Both the position numbers and the translations under genes were made by a program. Shown here in pieces: positions 1 to 8,841 of a DNA stretch of 64,000 bases. Every line of letters begins with the position of its first letter. Positions within the stretch are counted from its first letter, which is position 1. Origin of the DNA: an uncultured Prevotellaceae bacterium (GTDB lineage: Bacteria > Bacteroidota > Bacteroidia > Bacteroidales > Bacteroidaceae); the NCBI GenBank assembly GCA_900315455.1, contig OMZE01000003.1, forward strand, positions 123,443 to 187,442, read 5' to 3'. The notes beneath the pieces are model-generated. The model was not told the DNA's origin and made no database searches. It saw only the letters and a program-made list of their open reading frames with translations.

Positions 1-461
1 TCGCTCACATGCTCCTCGTTGTCGAGGATGGCCTCATAGAGGTGACTGATGCTCCAGCGCAGTGGGATGTTGTAGTTGAAGAGTTTGGAGAGTTCAGCAG
101 CGGCCTTGGCGGTGTTGGTGTTGCGCCAGGTGCGGAAGGGAACGAGGATTTCCTCGTTCTTGTTGAAGGCCATGTAACCGTGCATCATGGCACTGAAACC
201 GATGGCTGCCAAAGCCTCTATCTCACAGTCATACTGGCTGAGCACGTCTTTGCGCAGGTTGGCGTAGCAGTCTTGCAGACCATACCAGATAGCCTCCACG
301 CTGTAGGTCCAGAGACCGTCGACGAGTTGGTTCTCCCACTCATGACTGCCCTGCGCGATGGGCTTGTTTTCTTCATCGATGAGCACGGCCTTGATTCTGG
401 TCGAGCCAAACTCGATACCCAGAACAGCCTTCCCCGATTCTATGGTTTGTTTTGCAGTCAT
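1..461 (-). CDS. araB: L-ribulokinase-like FGGY kinase (araB), C-terminus outside window
   Basis: Reading the minus strand from ATG at 461 gives 153 residues with no stop before the window edge. The start carries the FGGY-kinase phosphate-binding motif GIEFGSTRIKAVLID, followed by a conserved MMHGYMAF stretch and the FRTWRNTNT segment of ribulokinase/xylulokinase-type sugar kinases. Such kinases phosphorylate L-ribulose at O5 with ATP in the cytoplasm. Position downstream of araD and araA in the same direction makes ribulokinase the natural call; the family alone would also allow xylulokinase. The gene is separated from araA by a 620-bp insertion carrying a four-helix-bundle gene and repeats, so it may depend on readthrough or on a promoter in that insertion. 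Confidence 0.85.
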   Translation of the reverse strand, partial: MTAKQTIESGKAVLGIEFGSTRIKAVLIDEENKPIAQGSHEWENQLVDGLWTYSVEAIWYGLQDCYANLRKDVLSQYDCEIEALAAIGFSAMMHGYMAFNKNEEILVPFRTWRNTNTAKAAAELSKLFNYNIPLRWSISHLYEAILDNEEHVS

Positions 462-474
462 ATTATATTTTTTT

Positions 475-507
475 TATTGAAAATTGAAAATTGAAGATTG
501 AAGATTA
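475..507 (+). repeat. Heptad array, TTGAAAA/TTGAAGA type
   Basis: Seven-base-period array (attgaaa attgaaa attgaag attgaag att) directly upstream of the araB start. Its orientation is opposite to the array at 1048-1079, so the pair brackets the four-helix-bundle gene as inverted repeats. Confidence 0.85.
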
Positions 508-524
508 CCGCTTCGCGATGAATG

Positions 525-580
525 GCGGCTGCATCTCAGCATAAGAGCAAGTTCTTCTGCATTCGGTTTGCATGTCATTT
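525..580. repeat. Diverged single copy of the 49-kb promoter repeat
   Basis: The stretch containing ctgcatctcagcataa and ctgcattcggtttgca matches, in the same order and spacing, the unit tandemly repeated at 48971-49157. This shows the unit is a dispersed element of the genome and not a local duplication only. A TCATTTGG box near 575 is a weak match to TAnnTTTG. Confidence 0.6.
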
Positions 581-645
581 GGTCTTTGGCTATCACTCGG
601 CAGTACATAAACACATTTGATTCTGTTTTTACGATAATTGAAAAA

Positions 646-1014
646 TTAATGGTTAGCATCGTTCTTCATCTTTGAAGTTTTGATGATTTTGACGAGGGTT
701 GCCGTAATCTCTTTGTTGTCGGATATGATTGACTCAAACTGTTGTTTATTAATGTAATCTGTCTCATACAGTAATTCAATCCAGTATTCTGTCTCATAGG
801 ACTCTTTTAAAGAGATGTTGAGTTTATGGATGAAATCTTCAAGGCTTTGAGCATGGACACTTTCTCTTATGTTTGCTCCTATACTTGTACCTGACCTAAG
901 AACTTGTTTTGACAAAACATATTCCATCTTCTCGTTTTGCAGGTATTGGTATAAACGGATAATCCTTATAGCAAAAGTTTTGGAGAGGTTCAGAACCTTG
1001 TTTTCTTTCTTCAT
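646..1014 (-). CDS. Four-helix-bundle protein (S23/IVP family)
   Basis: The protein is 122 residues from the ATG at 1014. The segment FAIRIIRLYQYL, then LSKQVLRSGTSIGANIRES, then FIHKLNISLKESYETEYWIELL, is the hallmark of the four-helix-bundle family originally seen in 23S rRNA intervening sequences; the Avd protein of diversity-generating retroelements has the same fold. The molecular role of the chromosomal members is unknown. An earlier in-frame start exists at 1053 but would lie in a hairpin (1026-1040) and heptad array, so 1014 is preferred. The gene sits inside the ara operon between araA and araB, bracketed by inverted heptad arrays, which suggests a separately acquired cassette. Confidence 0.8.
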   Translation of the reverse strand: MKKENKVLNLSKTFAIRIIRLYQYLQNEKMEYVLSKQVLRSGTSIGANIRESVHAQSLEDFIHKLNISLKESYETEYWIELLYETDYINKQQFESIISDNKEITATLVKIIKTSKMKNDANH

Positions 1015-1025
1015 CTCTATCCCAA

Positions 1026-1040
1026 TCGGGCAAAGCCCGA
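1026..1040. repeat. Short hairpin TCGGGC-AAA-GCCCGA
   Basis: Perfect six-base stem with AAA loop, adjoining the heptad array. The same small hairpin design recurs beside or near arrays at 14074-14086, 17945-17959 and 22867-22881. Confidence 0.7.
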
Positions 1041-1047
1041 CATTAAT

Positions 1048-1079
1048 TTTCAATTTTCAATCTTCAATTTTCAATATAT
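1048..1079 (-). repeat. Heptad array, TTGAAAA/TTGAAGA type
   Basis: Seven-base-period array on the minus strand, beginning a few bases after the araA stop codon. It is co-directional with araA and inverted relative to the array at 475-507. Confidence 0.85.
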
Positions 1080-1082
1080 TAA

Positions 1083-2624
1083 TTACTTCAACGCTTTGTT
1101 CAACATGTAATAAATCTCATTCATCTGGAGTTCATGCTTGAACTCGCTCGTCTTGGTGTCCTTGTTGATGCGGACATACTCTATGCCCAGCATTTCAGCA
1201 AAGTCTTCCCAATACTCCTCGGTGATGTCGTAAGAGAATGCGCTGTGGTGTGTGCCGCCAGCGAGAATCCATGCACCGGCACCAATCTCGAAGGTGGGCT
1301 GAGGTACCCAAAGGGCAGAGGCGACAGGAAGGTTGGGCATGGGCTTCGGCTCGATGCACTCCACCTCCTGTGAGATGAGACGGAAACGGTTGCCGAGGTC
1401 TACCACAGTGGCCTTGATGCCACGGCCTACCTTTGATGTGAACACCAGACGGGCTGTCTGCTGCTTGCGGATGCCAATACCGAGGAAGTGCACCTCGAGT
1501 TTGGGCTTGTCGGAGGCAATGAGCGGACAAACCTCGAGCATGTGGCTCTGCAGACACGAACTGCGGTCGCCGGCGAAGTTGAGGGTGTAGTCTTCAAGGA
1601 ACGAACAGCCGGTGGGCATGCCTTGCTGGATGACCCAAAGGGTGCGGTAGAGGCAGGCGGTCTTCCAGTCGCCCTCGGCACCGAAGCCGTAGCCTTCTTC
1701 CATCAGTCGCTGTGAGGCAAGACCTGGAATCTGGTCGAAGCCCACGAAGTTGGGGTCGTCGATGTCGGCATCGCCGAGGTCGTCGAAGTTGGTAGTGAAA
1801 GCGGTGGCACCTTCGTCCTTCAGCACACGGCGCAGGGCAATCTCTGCCTTGGCGGAGTTCTTCACCTTCTCCCAGTACACTTCCTCGCCACTCTCGTCAA
1901 TCTTGATGGTGTAGAGTTTCTTGTATTCTTCTACAAGGGCATCGGCCTCAGCATCGGTCACCTTCTTGTAGTATTCCATCAGTGAGGAGACGGGGTAGTA
2001 GTCTACATGATAGCCCAGACGCTGCTCAAACTCCACGCGGTCGCCGTCGGTCACTGCCACGTTGTTCATGTTCATACCAAACATCAGGCAGCGTACGTTC
2101 TTGGCATCGGCAACACCGGCTGCCACACGGGCCCAAACGGCAATCTTCTTCTGAGCCTCTTCACTCTTCCAGTAGCCGCAGACCACCTTGCGGGCCACGC
2201 GCATACGGGTGCAGATGTGTCCGAACTCGATGTCGCCGTGGGCACTCTGGTTCAGGTTCATGAAGTCCATGTCCATGGTGTCCCATGGTATCTCGGCGTT
2301 ATATTGTGTGTGGAAATGGAGCAATGGCTTCTGCAGTGCCTGCAAACCCTTAATCCACATCTTTGCGGGCGAGAAGGTGTGCATCCAGGTGATGATACCG
2401 ATGCACTTCTCATCGTTGTTGGCGGCCTTCATCACGGCTTCCACTTCCTTGCTGCTGTTGGCAGTGCCTTTGTAAATCACTTTAACGGGGATGTTGCCGC
2501 TCTCGTTGAGACCGGCCACCATATCCTTGGAGTGTGCGTCTACCTGTACCACGGCATCGCCTCCATAGAGCAACTGTGCACCAGTCACCCACCAAATCTC
2601 GAAATTGTCGAAAGGTTTGTTCAT
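1083..2624 (-). CDS. araA: L-arabinose isomerase
   Basis: The 513-residue protein has the usual length of AraA and begins with FEIWWVTGAQLLYGGD, the typical start of the family. Conserved blocks such as LHFHTQYNAEIPW, GEGDW-type GFGAEGDWKTACL and GTHHSAFSYD follow. It interconverts L-arabinose and L-ribulose in the cytoplasm, with divalent metal. It lies 81 bases downstream of araD in the same direction and upstream of the araB-like kinase, completing the isomerase-kinase-epimerase pathway to D-xylulose 5-phosphate. Confidence 0.97.
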   Translation of the reverse strand: MNKPFDNFEIWWVTGAQLLYGGDAVVQVDAHSKDMVAGLNESGNIPVKVIYKGTANSSKEVEAVMKAANNDEKCIGIITWMHTFSPAKMWIKGLQALQKPLLHFHTQYNAEIPWDTMDMDFMNLNQSAHGDIEFGHICTRMRVARKVVCGYWKSEEAQKKIAVWARVAAGVADAKNVRCLMFGMNMNNVAVTDGDRVEFEQRLGYHVDYYPVSSLMEYYKKVTDAEADALVEEYKKLYTIKIDESGEEVYWEKVKNSAKAEIALRRVLKDEGATAFTTNFDDLGDADIDDPNFVGFDQIPGLASQRLMEEGYGFGAEGDWKTACLYRTLWVIQQGMPTGCSFLEDYTLNFAGDRSSCLQSHMLEVCPLIASDKPKLEVHFLGIGIRKQQTARLVFTSKVGRGIKATVVDLGNRFRLISQEVECIEPKPMPNLPVASALWVPQPTFEIGAGAWILAGGTHHSAFSYDITEEYWEDFAEMLGIEYVRINKDTKTSEFKHELQMNEIYYMLNKALK

Positions 2625-2705
2625 AAATTGTTCGTATTTGTTTGATTTAAGTTTTGTATTTGGTTTTCTATAGCATGTAGTAAAAAAGAGTATCGTCTCT
2701 TATCT

Positions 2706-3410
2706 TTAACTCTTCTTTTTCTTTTGTCCATAATAAGCATTCGGCCCATGCTTGCGGCTGAAGTGCTTTTCGATGAGAAGGGGATTCATCGTCGTGTTGG
2801 GGTTGACGCAGAACGAGACAAAGGCCATCTTTGCCACTTGTTCCATCACCACGGCGTTGTAGACGGCATTGTCGGGGTTTTTGCCCCAGGAGAATGGACC
2901 GTGGTTCTTCACCAACACGCCAGGGGTGTGCACAGGGTTGATGTTGCTGCTCTTGATGCGGTCGACAATCACCACGCCGGTTTCCTTCTCATATTCTGCC
3001 ATCTGACTCTCAGTCATGTCGTCGGTGCAGGGAATGGCATCGTGGAAGTAGTCGGCATGGGTGGTGCCGATGCTGGGGATGTCTTTGCCTGCCTGTGCCC
3101 ATGCTGTGGCATAGGTGGAGTGGGTGTGCACGATGCCACCCAACTCGGGGAAGGCACGGTAGAGCACAAGATGTGTGGGGGTGTCCGACGAGGGGTTGAG
3201 GTCGCCTTCCACCACTTTGCCTGTCTCCAGGTCTACTACCACCATGTCGGAGGCTTTCATCACGTCGTAGTCCACTCCAGAGGGTTTGATGACAACGAGG
3301 CCTTTTTCACGGTCGATGCCCGACACGTTGCCCCAAGTGAAGATAACGAGGTTGTGCTTCACGAGGTCGAGGTTGGCACGGAATACTTTTTCTTTTAATT
3401 CTTCTAGCAT
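2706..3410 (-). CDS. araD: L-ribulose-5-phosphate 4-epimerase
   Basis: A 234-residue class II aldolase/epimerase. The sequence contains [21 protein letters not shown] and the zinc-binding [15 protein letters not shown] region, as well as IGTTHADYF and the NHGPFSWG block, all diagnostic of AraD. It converts L-ribulose 5-phosphate to D-xylulose 5-phosphate, feeding the pentose phosphate pathway. L-fuculose-phosphate aldolases share the fold, but the length, motifs and the adjacent araA favour araD. Confidence 0.96.
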   Translation of the reverse strand: MLEELKEKVFRANLDLVKHNLVIFTWGNVSGIDREKGLVVIKPSGVDYDVMKASDMVVVDLETGKVVEGDLNPSSDTPTHLVLYRAFPELGGIVHTHSTYATAWAQAGKDIPSIGTTHADYFHDAIPCTDDMTESQMAEYEKETGVVIVDRIKSSNINPVHTPGVLVKNHGPFSWGKNPDNAVYNAVVMEQVAKMAFVSFCVNPNTTMNPLLIEKHFSRKHGPNAYYGQKKKKS

Positions 3411-3502
3411 GTGTTGTGTTTTTTTATTGTGATATTGCGCGTTGCGGCCAAAGTCACTGCTGATTCTATTGTCCTTACAGTCGCTGCAGTGACTGTCCTG
3501 GC

Positions 3503-4180
3503 TTATAATTTAAAAGTAGAGAACGGGGAGAATGCCTCTTTGTTGAAACGGTAGAGGGCGGCTCCACGCTTTGAGGTGAGTTTGTCGATTTTCTCCGTCT
3601 TCTCGATGAAGTTGATGGCCTTGATGCGCTTGCGGAAGTTGCGCTTGTCAATCTCCTCACCGAGAACGGCTTCATAGACATGCTGCAACTGCGTGAGGGT
3701 GAAGAACTCGGGCAGTAGGTTGAAACTCAGCGGTTCGGTGCCGATGCGCTTGCGCAGCAACTTGACGGCCTTGCGCACCATCTCGTTGTGGTCGGAATAG
3801 AGTTTGGGCATCTCGTCAACGCTCACCCATTCCACACCATGTTCATCACACAGGCTCTGGTCGTAGTCATTCACGTTGATGAGGGCGCAATAGGCCACGG
3901 TGATGACGCGCTCGCCTGGGTCACGGTCGATGGCTCCGAAGGCTCCTACTTGCTTCATGTAGATGTGGTCGAGGCCTGTGAGGGTGTAGAGCACACGGCT
4001 GGCTGCTTCTTCCAGGCTTTCGTCTTCGCCTACAAAACCACCGTAGAGCGACCACTCGCCCCTTCCGGGATCCATCTGCCGCTTGCCGATGAGCAACTTC
4101 AACTTGCCGTTGTCGAAACCGAAAACGATGCAGTCTACTGAGACGAATACTTTCGAATGTTCACCATAGAATCCTGTCAT
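3503..4180 (-). CDS. araR: Nudix-family arabinose regulator (AraR type)
   Basis: The 225-residue protein has an N-terminal Nudix fold (residues about 10-140; [20 protein letters not shown] is a Nudix-box-like stretch) and a C-terminal winged-helix region ([19 protein letters not shown], then NFRKRIKAI). This architecture is the NrtR/AraR group of transcription factors. In Bacteroides a Nudix-related AraR represses arabinose genes and responds to L-arabinose. Its Nudix box departs from GX5EX7REUXEEXGU (no REVxEE), consistent with ligand sensing and not hydrolysis. It lies within the ara operon between the symporter and araD, so it probably regulates its own operon. Confidence 0.85.
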   Translation of the reverse strand: MTGFYGEHSKVFVSVDCIVFGFDNGKLKLLIGKRQMDPGRGEWSLYGGFVGEDESLEEAASRVLYTLTGLDHIYMKQVGAFGAIDRDPGERVITVAYCALINVNDYDQSLCDEHGVEWVSVDEMPKLYSDHNEMVRKAVKLLRKRIGTEPLSFNLLPEFFTLTQLQHVYEAVLGEEIDKRNFRKRIKAINFIEKTEKIDKLTSKRGAALYRFNKEAFSPFSTFKL

Positions 4181-4346
4181 AATTCTTGTTGGATTTGCTT
4201 GATTTTAGCGTTTTGTCAAGGTACAGACAACCTTACCTCGTGCCTTCTGGCAGGACCATGTCAGCGGGTGCTGTAGCATGGCGCGAAACGGTAGTCTGCG
4301 ATTGAAGGAAAAGTGCGGAGAGGCCTTGACCTCCCCGCTGAATATG

Positions 4347-6038
4347 TTACCAGAAATAGATGTAGAATGCCACAGTGAAACCAAGGATGATGATAGTGTG
4401 AATCACATCCCATGTGTTCCAACTGGCACGGGTTGCAGCACGCTGCTCGGGTGTGGAGGTGCCGAAGACGAGACCCTGAATCTTCTGCTCGTCGGGAGCC
4501 TTGGTGCAGAGACTTACCGCGATGACAACAAGGCAGCACACCACCAGCATCACACCGCAGAAGAACAACCAGTTGAAGTCGTAGAATACGGCCTTGAACC
4601 AACTGTCGGCTGCGTCGGGGGTATTGCTGTAGTAAACCTTAGCGCCCAGACGGGTCAGACCGATGATGATACCGGAGAGCAGACCCCACATACCACCCTT
4701 GGCACTGGCGCGCTTCCAGGTAATACCGAGAAGGAAGGCTGCGGCAATACCGGGAGCCAATACCGACTGCACATCCTGCAGGTAGTTGTAGAGCACGTTG
4801 CCCACAGAGCGCATGATGGGAATCCAGAGGATACCGAGAATCACAATCACGACGGTGGCCATCTGGCCGATGCGAACGAGACTCTTCTCAGAGGTCTCTG
4901 GCTTCAGGCGCTTCCAGAAGTCGATGGTGAAGAGCATGGCTGAACTGTTGAACAGTGAAGCCAGCGATGACATCAGGGCAGCGAGGATACCGCAAACCAC
5001 AAGACCCTTCACACCGGCAGGCAGAATCTTTGCCACGAGGGTGGGGAAGGCAGCGTCGGCGTTGGGGGTGCCGTCGGCGAGCAGAGGCAGGAAGCCACCG
5101 TCACCGGCATACTTCTGATGGAGTGCGAAGGCAATCATACCGGGAATAAGGAACAAGAACACGGGGAGGAGTTTCAGGTAAGCACCGAAGATGGTACCAC
5201 GACGGCTCTCTTTCTCATTCTTTCCGGAGAGAACACGCTGAACGATATACTGGTCGGTACACCAGTACCAGAAACCGATAACAGCCGAACCAATCAGGGC
5301 ACCCAACCAGGGATACTGCGGGTCGCTGTTGGAGCGCATCAGGTGAATCATCGTTCCGGTGGCACCTTCATAACTGGGCTTCACGTCGCAGAGTTGCAGC
5401 ATCTGGTCCCAACTGCCCAGGGCCTTCATACCAAGCACGAGGATGATGAGCGAACCAAGCAGAAGGATGGGGGTCTGGAGCACGGAGGTGTAGAGCACGC
5501 TCTTCATACCACCGAAGATGGTGTAGATGGCGGTGATGACAACGAGTCCGATAGCGGCAATCCAGAAGAAGTCGATGCCCCAGAGTTCCTTGATGCCAAA
5601 TACCTGCTGGAAGACGAGTCCACCGGCATATACCGTTACGGCCACCTTGGTGAGCACATAACTGATGAGCGAGATGACGGAGAGGATGGTGCGGCTCTGT
5701 GTGTTGTAGCGACGCTCCAAAAACTCTGGCATGGTGTATACCATACTACGTGTGTAGAAGGGCACGAATACCCATCCGAGTATCAGAATCATCCACCCCT
5801 GAATCTCCCAGTGGGCCATAGCCATACCTGATGAGGCACCGGCACCGGCAAGTCCGATGAGGTGCTCCGAACCGATATTCGAGGCGAAAATTGATGCACC
5901 GATGGCAATCCATGTTGCATCCTTACCACCGAGGAAATAATCTGCAGAGTTGTCGTTCTTCTGGCTGACAACCCAAAGTACGATGCCTATCAGCGCACAG
6001 CAGAAAACGCCAATGACAATCCAATCTAATGTTTGCAT
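4347..6038 (-). CDS. Sodium/solute symporter (SSS family), probable L-arabinose uptake
   Basis: A 563-residue polytopic membrane protein with about 14 hydrophobic segments. It starts TLDWIVIGVFCCALIGIVLW and contains GASIFASNIGSEHLIGLAGAG and YTMPEFLERRYN, the pattern of SglT-type sodium:sugar symporters. The family couples Na+ entry to sugar uptake across the inner membrane. Its location between an aldose epimerase and the Nudix regulator at the head of the ara genes points to arabinose as substrate; this is inferred from context. Confidence 0.9.
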   Translation of the reverse strand: MQTLDWIVIGVFCCALIGIVLWVVSQKNDNSADYFLGGKDATWIAIGASIFASNIGSEHLIGLAGAGASSGMAMAHWEIQGWMILILGWVFVPFYTRSMVYTMPEFLERRYNTQSRTILSVISLISYVLTKVAVTVYAGGLVFQQVFGIKELWGIDFFWIAAIGLVVITAIYTIFGGMKSVLYTSVLQTPILLLGSLIILVLGMKALGSWDQMLQLCDVKPSYEGATGTMIHLMRSNSDPQYPWLGALIGSAVIGFWYWCTDQYIVQRVLSGKNEKESRRGTIFGAYLKLLPVFLFLIPGMIAFALHQKYAGDGGFLPLLADGTPNADAAFPTLVAKILPAGVKGLVVCGILAALMSSLASLFNSSAMLFTIDFWKRLKPETSEKSLVRIGQMATVVIVILGILWIPIMRSVGNVLYNYLQDVQSVLAPGIAAAFLLGITWKRASAKGGMWGLLSGIIIGLTRLGAKVYYSNTPDAADSWFKAVFYDFNWLFFCGVMLVVCCLVVIAVSLCTKAPDEQKIQGLVFGTSTPEQRAATRASWNTWDVIHTIIILGFTVAFYIYFW

Positions 6039-6070
6039 TTGTTGAAAGATTTATTGTTATTAGTTGTTTG

Positions 6071-7267
6071 TTATTCGGCTTTCTTGTCTTCCTTCACGGA
6101 GAAACGGTAGGCAGCGTGGCTGTAGTACTGCTCACCGGGTTTCAGTGTAGGCTGCACCCAGTCTTTCTTGTTGGGGGAGTCGGGATACTTCTGGCTCTCC
6201 AGACACACGCTCACGTGCTTGGGATACTTCACGCCATGCTTGCAGGCAATGCCGGTGCCTTGGAAGTTGCCAGTGTATACCTGCACACCAGGCTCGTTGG
6301 TGAACATTTCGAGCAGGATGCCGGTCTTGGGGGAGTAGAGCGATGCGCAAACCTGTGAGTCGTCGCCCTTGCCGTCCTTGAAGGTGTTCAGACACCAGTT
6401 GTGGTCGAAACCGGTGGCGTTTTTAATATATACATAGGTAGTGTCCATCTTGTCGGCAATCACACTGGGGGTGCGGAAGTCCATCGGGGTACCTTCCACA
6501 GGCTTGATCTCACCGGTAGTCATGTAAGAGGCATCTGAGGGAGTGAAGTTGTCGGCGTTGATGTAGAGCACCATGTCCATGCCTTCCTGCGACAGGTCAC
6601 CGTTGAGGTTGTAGTAGTTGTGGTTGGTCATGTTGATGATGGTCTCCTTGTCAGTGGTGGCCTCGAAGGTGATGTCGAGCACGTTGTCATCGGTGAGTTT
6701 GTAGGTGGTCACGGCGGTCACCGTACCGGGGAAGCCATTGTCACCGTCGGGCGAAACGAGCGAAAGACGCAGCGTCTTCTCATCTACCAGGTTGGCTTTA
6801 TATACTTTGTGCATCCATCCGGTGTTGCCGCCGCCATGCAGACAGTGCTTGGCACCATTGCCGGTATCGTTCTGGGTGAGTTGGTACTGCTGGCCGGCCA
6901 CCGTAATCTTGCCGTCGTTGATGCGGTTGGCATAACGTCCCACTGATGAGCCGTAGTCGCTGGGCGAGTTGAGGGTGTCGGCATACTGTGCGATGTTGTC
7001 GTAGCCAAGCACCACGTCGGTGAGGTTGCCGTCCTTGTCGGGTACCATGAGCGATACCACACGACCACCGTAATTGGTGATGCAGGCTTCCATGCCGTTG
7101 GCATTCTTCAGCACGTAGAGTTTCACAGTGTCACCATTGATGATGGTGTCAAACTTTGCGGGGTCAAGATTGGATGCCGTCAAAACAGGCTTCTCGATGG
7201 TCTCGCAGGCGGAGAGCATGGCGATGGCCACGCCAGTTGCCAGAATAATGCTTTTGAAGTTTTTCAT
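6071..7267 (-). CDS. Aldose 1-epimerase, lipoprotein form
   Basis: The 398-residue protein begins with a lysine-containing signal peptide ending in a lipobox (LSAC, Cys about 21), so it should be anchored in the envelope. The remainder is galactose-mutarotase fold: NYGGRVVSLMVPDKDG, VGRYANRINDGKI, the catalytic region NMTNHNYYNLNG, and TGFDHNWCLN. It interconverts sugar anomers. First gene of the arabinose operon, 32 bases before the symporter, so it probably supplies the transporter with the right anomer outside the inner membrane. A cytoplasmic paralogue lies at 10268-11356. Confidence 0.93.
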   Translation of the reverse strand: MKNFKSIILATGVAIAMLSACETIEKPVLTASNLDPAKFDTIINGDTVKLYVLKNANGMEACITNYGGRVVSLMVPDKDGNLTDVVLGYDNIAQYADTLNSPSDYGSSVGRYANRINDGKITVAGQQYQLTQNDTGNGAKHCLHGGGNTGWMHKVYKANLVDEKTLRLSLVSPDGDNGFPGTVTAVTTYKLTDDNVLDITFEATTDKETIINMTNHNYYNLNGDLSQEGMDMVLYINADNFTPSDASYMTTGEIKPVEGTPMDFRTPSVIADKMDTTYVYIKNATGFDHNWCLNTFKDGKGDDSQVCASLYSPKTGILLEMFTNEPGVQVYTGNFQGTGIACKHGVKYPKHVSVCLESQKYPDSPNKKDWVQPTLKPGEQYYSHAAYRFSVKEDKKAE

Positions 7268-7299
7268 AATTAATGGTTTAGAGTTTGATAATTCTATTT

Positions 7300-7384
7300 T
7301 GGGTGTAAAAATACAATTATTTTTTCATATTTGCAATAGATTGGGTGTATGTATTTTATGCAAAAGTGTAAAAATAACACTTTT
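7300..7384 (-). promoter_or_regulatory. Candidate operator region of the arabinose operon
   Basis: An 8-base inverted repeat with 7-base spacer (AAAAGTGT-AAAAATA-ACACTTTT, 7362-7384) lies about 95 bases upstream of the first arabinose gene. A related half, ggtgtaaaaatacaat (7300-7315), lies nearer the start. The pair is the best candidate for AraR or other regulator binding; the assignment is inferred from symmetry and position only. Confidence 0.45.
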
Positions 7385-7455
7385 TAAGATTTCCAAGGCC
7401 TAAAATAGGCATTTTCTCTATTTCTAACACCCCTTATCCCTTCCATGAATGATAG

Positions 7456-7532
7456 GATTTCTAGTTCTTCTAGATTTTCTAGTCCTTCTAGATAATCTAG
7501 ATATTCTAGTTATTCCTCTCATTCCCGCCATT
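7456..7532. repeat. Nine-base-period array, TTCTAGNNN type
   Basis: About eight successive nine-base units of the form TTCTAGatt/TTCTAGtcc, decaying into TTCCTCTCA and TTCCCGCCA. It lies in the 333-bp gap between galK and the arabinose operon. Confidence 0.75.
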
Positions 7533-7537
7533 CCTGA

Positions 7538-7567
7538 TAAAAAAAGTGCGACCCTTGGGCCGCACTT
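7538..7567 (-). terminator. Rho-independent terminator of the galactose operon
   Basis: On the minus strand AAGTGCGGCCC pairs with GGGTCGCACTT and is followed by a run of six T (plus-strand A at 7538-7543). It lies 34 bases after the galK stop. Confidence 0.9.
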
Positions 7568-7600
7568 GAGATAAAATTGTTTTGTAGATTCTTGTCACTC

Positions 7601-8764
7601 TTAGCAAATCTTACGTGAACCGTCGCCGATGACCACGTCGATGACCTTGAGATGCTTGTTGAACTTCTCGAAGTACTTCTTCTTGGCATCTTCGATAAAC
7701 TGGTCGTAGAGTTCGTCTTTCACCAGGTTGATGGTGCATCCGCCGAATCCACCGCCCATGATGCGGCTGCCGGTCACACCATTCTCCTTGGCCACGTCGT
7801 TGAGGAAGTCGAGTTCTTCACAACTCACCTCATACTCCTTGCTCAGACCGTAGTGGGTCTCATACATCTTCTTGCCCACAGTCTCGTAGTCACCTGCCAC
7901 GAGGGCGTCGCAAACGGCGAGCACACGGTCTTTCTCACCGAGAACGAAGTGTGCACGGGTGTAGTCTTCCTCACCCACTTCGGCTCTCACCTCTTCGAGT
8001 TGTTCCCAAGTGCAGTCGCGCAGGGTCTCAAACTTGCCCTCCGGATGCTTGGCGGCGATGTGTTTCACCACGTTCTCGCATGAGTTGCGGCGGTCGTTAT
8101 AGGGCGAGCCTACCAGTTCGTGCTTCACGCAGGAGTTGAGGAGCACCAGTTTGTAGCCTACGGGGTTGAAGGGGAAGTACTCGAACTCGCGTGAGCGACA
8201 GTCGAGGCGCATGAGATGGCCTGCCTTTCCGAAGACGCTGGCAAACTGGTCCATGATGCCGCAGTTCACGCCGATATACTTGTGCTCAGTGGCTTGTCCG
8301 GCAAGAGCGATGTCCCATTTCGACACTTTGTTTTCACCGAAGAGGTCATTCAGTCCGCAGCCGAAGCAACTCTCCATGGCAGCCGACGACGACATACCGG
8401 CACCCAGGGGCACATCACCGGCGAAGGCAATGTTGAAACCCTTCACAGGCACGCCAAGGGCTTCCATCTCAAGAGCCATGCCATAGATGAAGCGGGCCCA
8501 TGTGGCACGGGGGCCTTTTCCGTCATGGAAATCAAAGTCCACACGGTCCTTCAGGTCGATGGAGTAGGCACGGATAGTGCTCTCTGTGCCATTGGGGCGC
8601 ATCTCGGCCATGATGCCGCAGTCTACGGCTCCTGGAAACACAAAGCCTCCGTTGTAGTCGGTGTGCTCACCAATGAGGTTAATACGTCCGGGTGAGTGGT
8701 AGATGTTGCCAGTGAGCCCGTCAAAATGCTTGATAAAGCGACTTCTTACAAATTCAATGTCCAT
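7601..8764 (-). CDS. galK: Galactokinase
   Basis: The protein is 387 residues from the ATG at 8764; an upstream in-frame start at 8827 lies in repeat sequence and is rejected. It has the galactokinase signature PGRINLIGEHTDYNGG near residue 25, the GHMP ATP-binding motif PLGAGMSSSAA about residue 115, and the C-terminal GGGFGGCTI motif. It phosphorylates D-galactose at C1, the first committed step of the Leloir pathway. It is the last gene of a galM-transporter-galK operon and is followed by a strong terminator. No galT or galE lies in the window. Confidence 0.97.
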   Translation of the reverse strand: MDIEFVRSRFIKHFDGLTGNIYHSPGRINLIGEHTDYNGGFVFPGAVDCGIMAEMRPNGTESTIRAYSIDLKDRVDFDFHDGKGPRATWARFIYGMALEMEALGVPVKGFNIAFAGDVPLGAGMSSSAAMESCFGCGLNDLFGENKVSKWDIALAGQATEHKYIGVNCGIMDQFASVFGKAGHLMRLDCRSREFEYFPFNPVGYKLVLLNSCVKHELVGSPYNDRRNSCENVVKHIAAKHPEGKFETLRDCTWEQLEEVRAEVGEEDYTRAHFVLGEKDRVLAVCDALVAGDYETVGKKMYETHYGLSKEYEVSCEELDFLNDVAKENGVTGSRIMGGGFGGCTINLVKDELYDQFIEDAKKKYFEKFNKHLKVIDVVIGDGSRKIC

Positions 8765-8781
8765 AGTTATAGTTGTAGTTT

Positions 8782-8836
8782 TAAGTTTTGAGATTTGAGA
8801 TTTGAGGTTTGAGGACAAAAACCTCAAACCTCAAAC
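8782..8836. repeat. Heptad array TTTGAGA/TTTGAGG forming a 14-bp hairpin
   Basis: Seven-base units (TTTGAGA, TTTGAGA, TTTGAGG, TTTGAGG) run into a loop ACAAAAA and then the inverted copy. The perfect stem is 8801-8814 with 8822-8835. It begins a few bases after the MFS stop and ends shortly before the galK start, so it forms the intercistronic region between them. Confidence 0.85.
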
Positions 8837-8841
8837 CTAAT

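Noticed and set aside
1015-1053. Longer N-terminus for the four-helix-bundle protein
   Set aside because: The extra codons come from the hairpin and heptad array; family similarity begins after the ATG at 1014.
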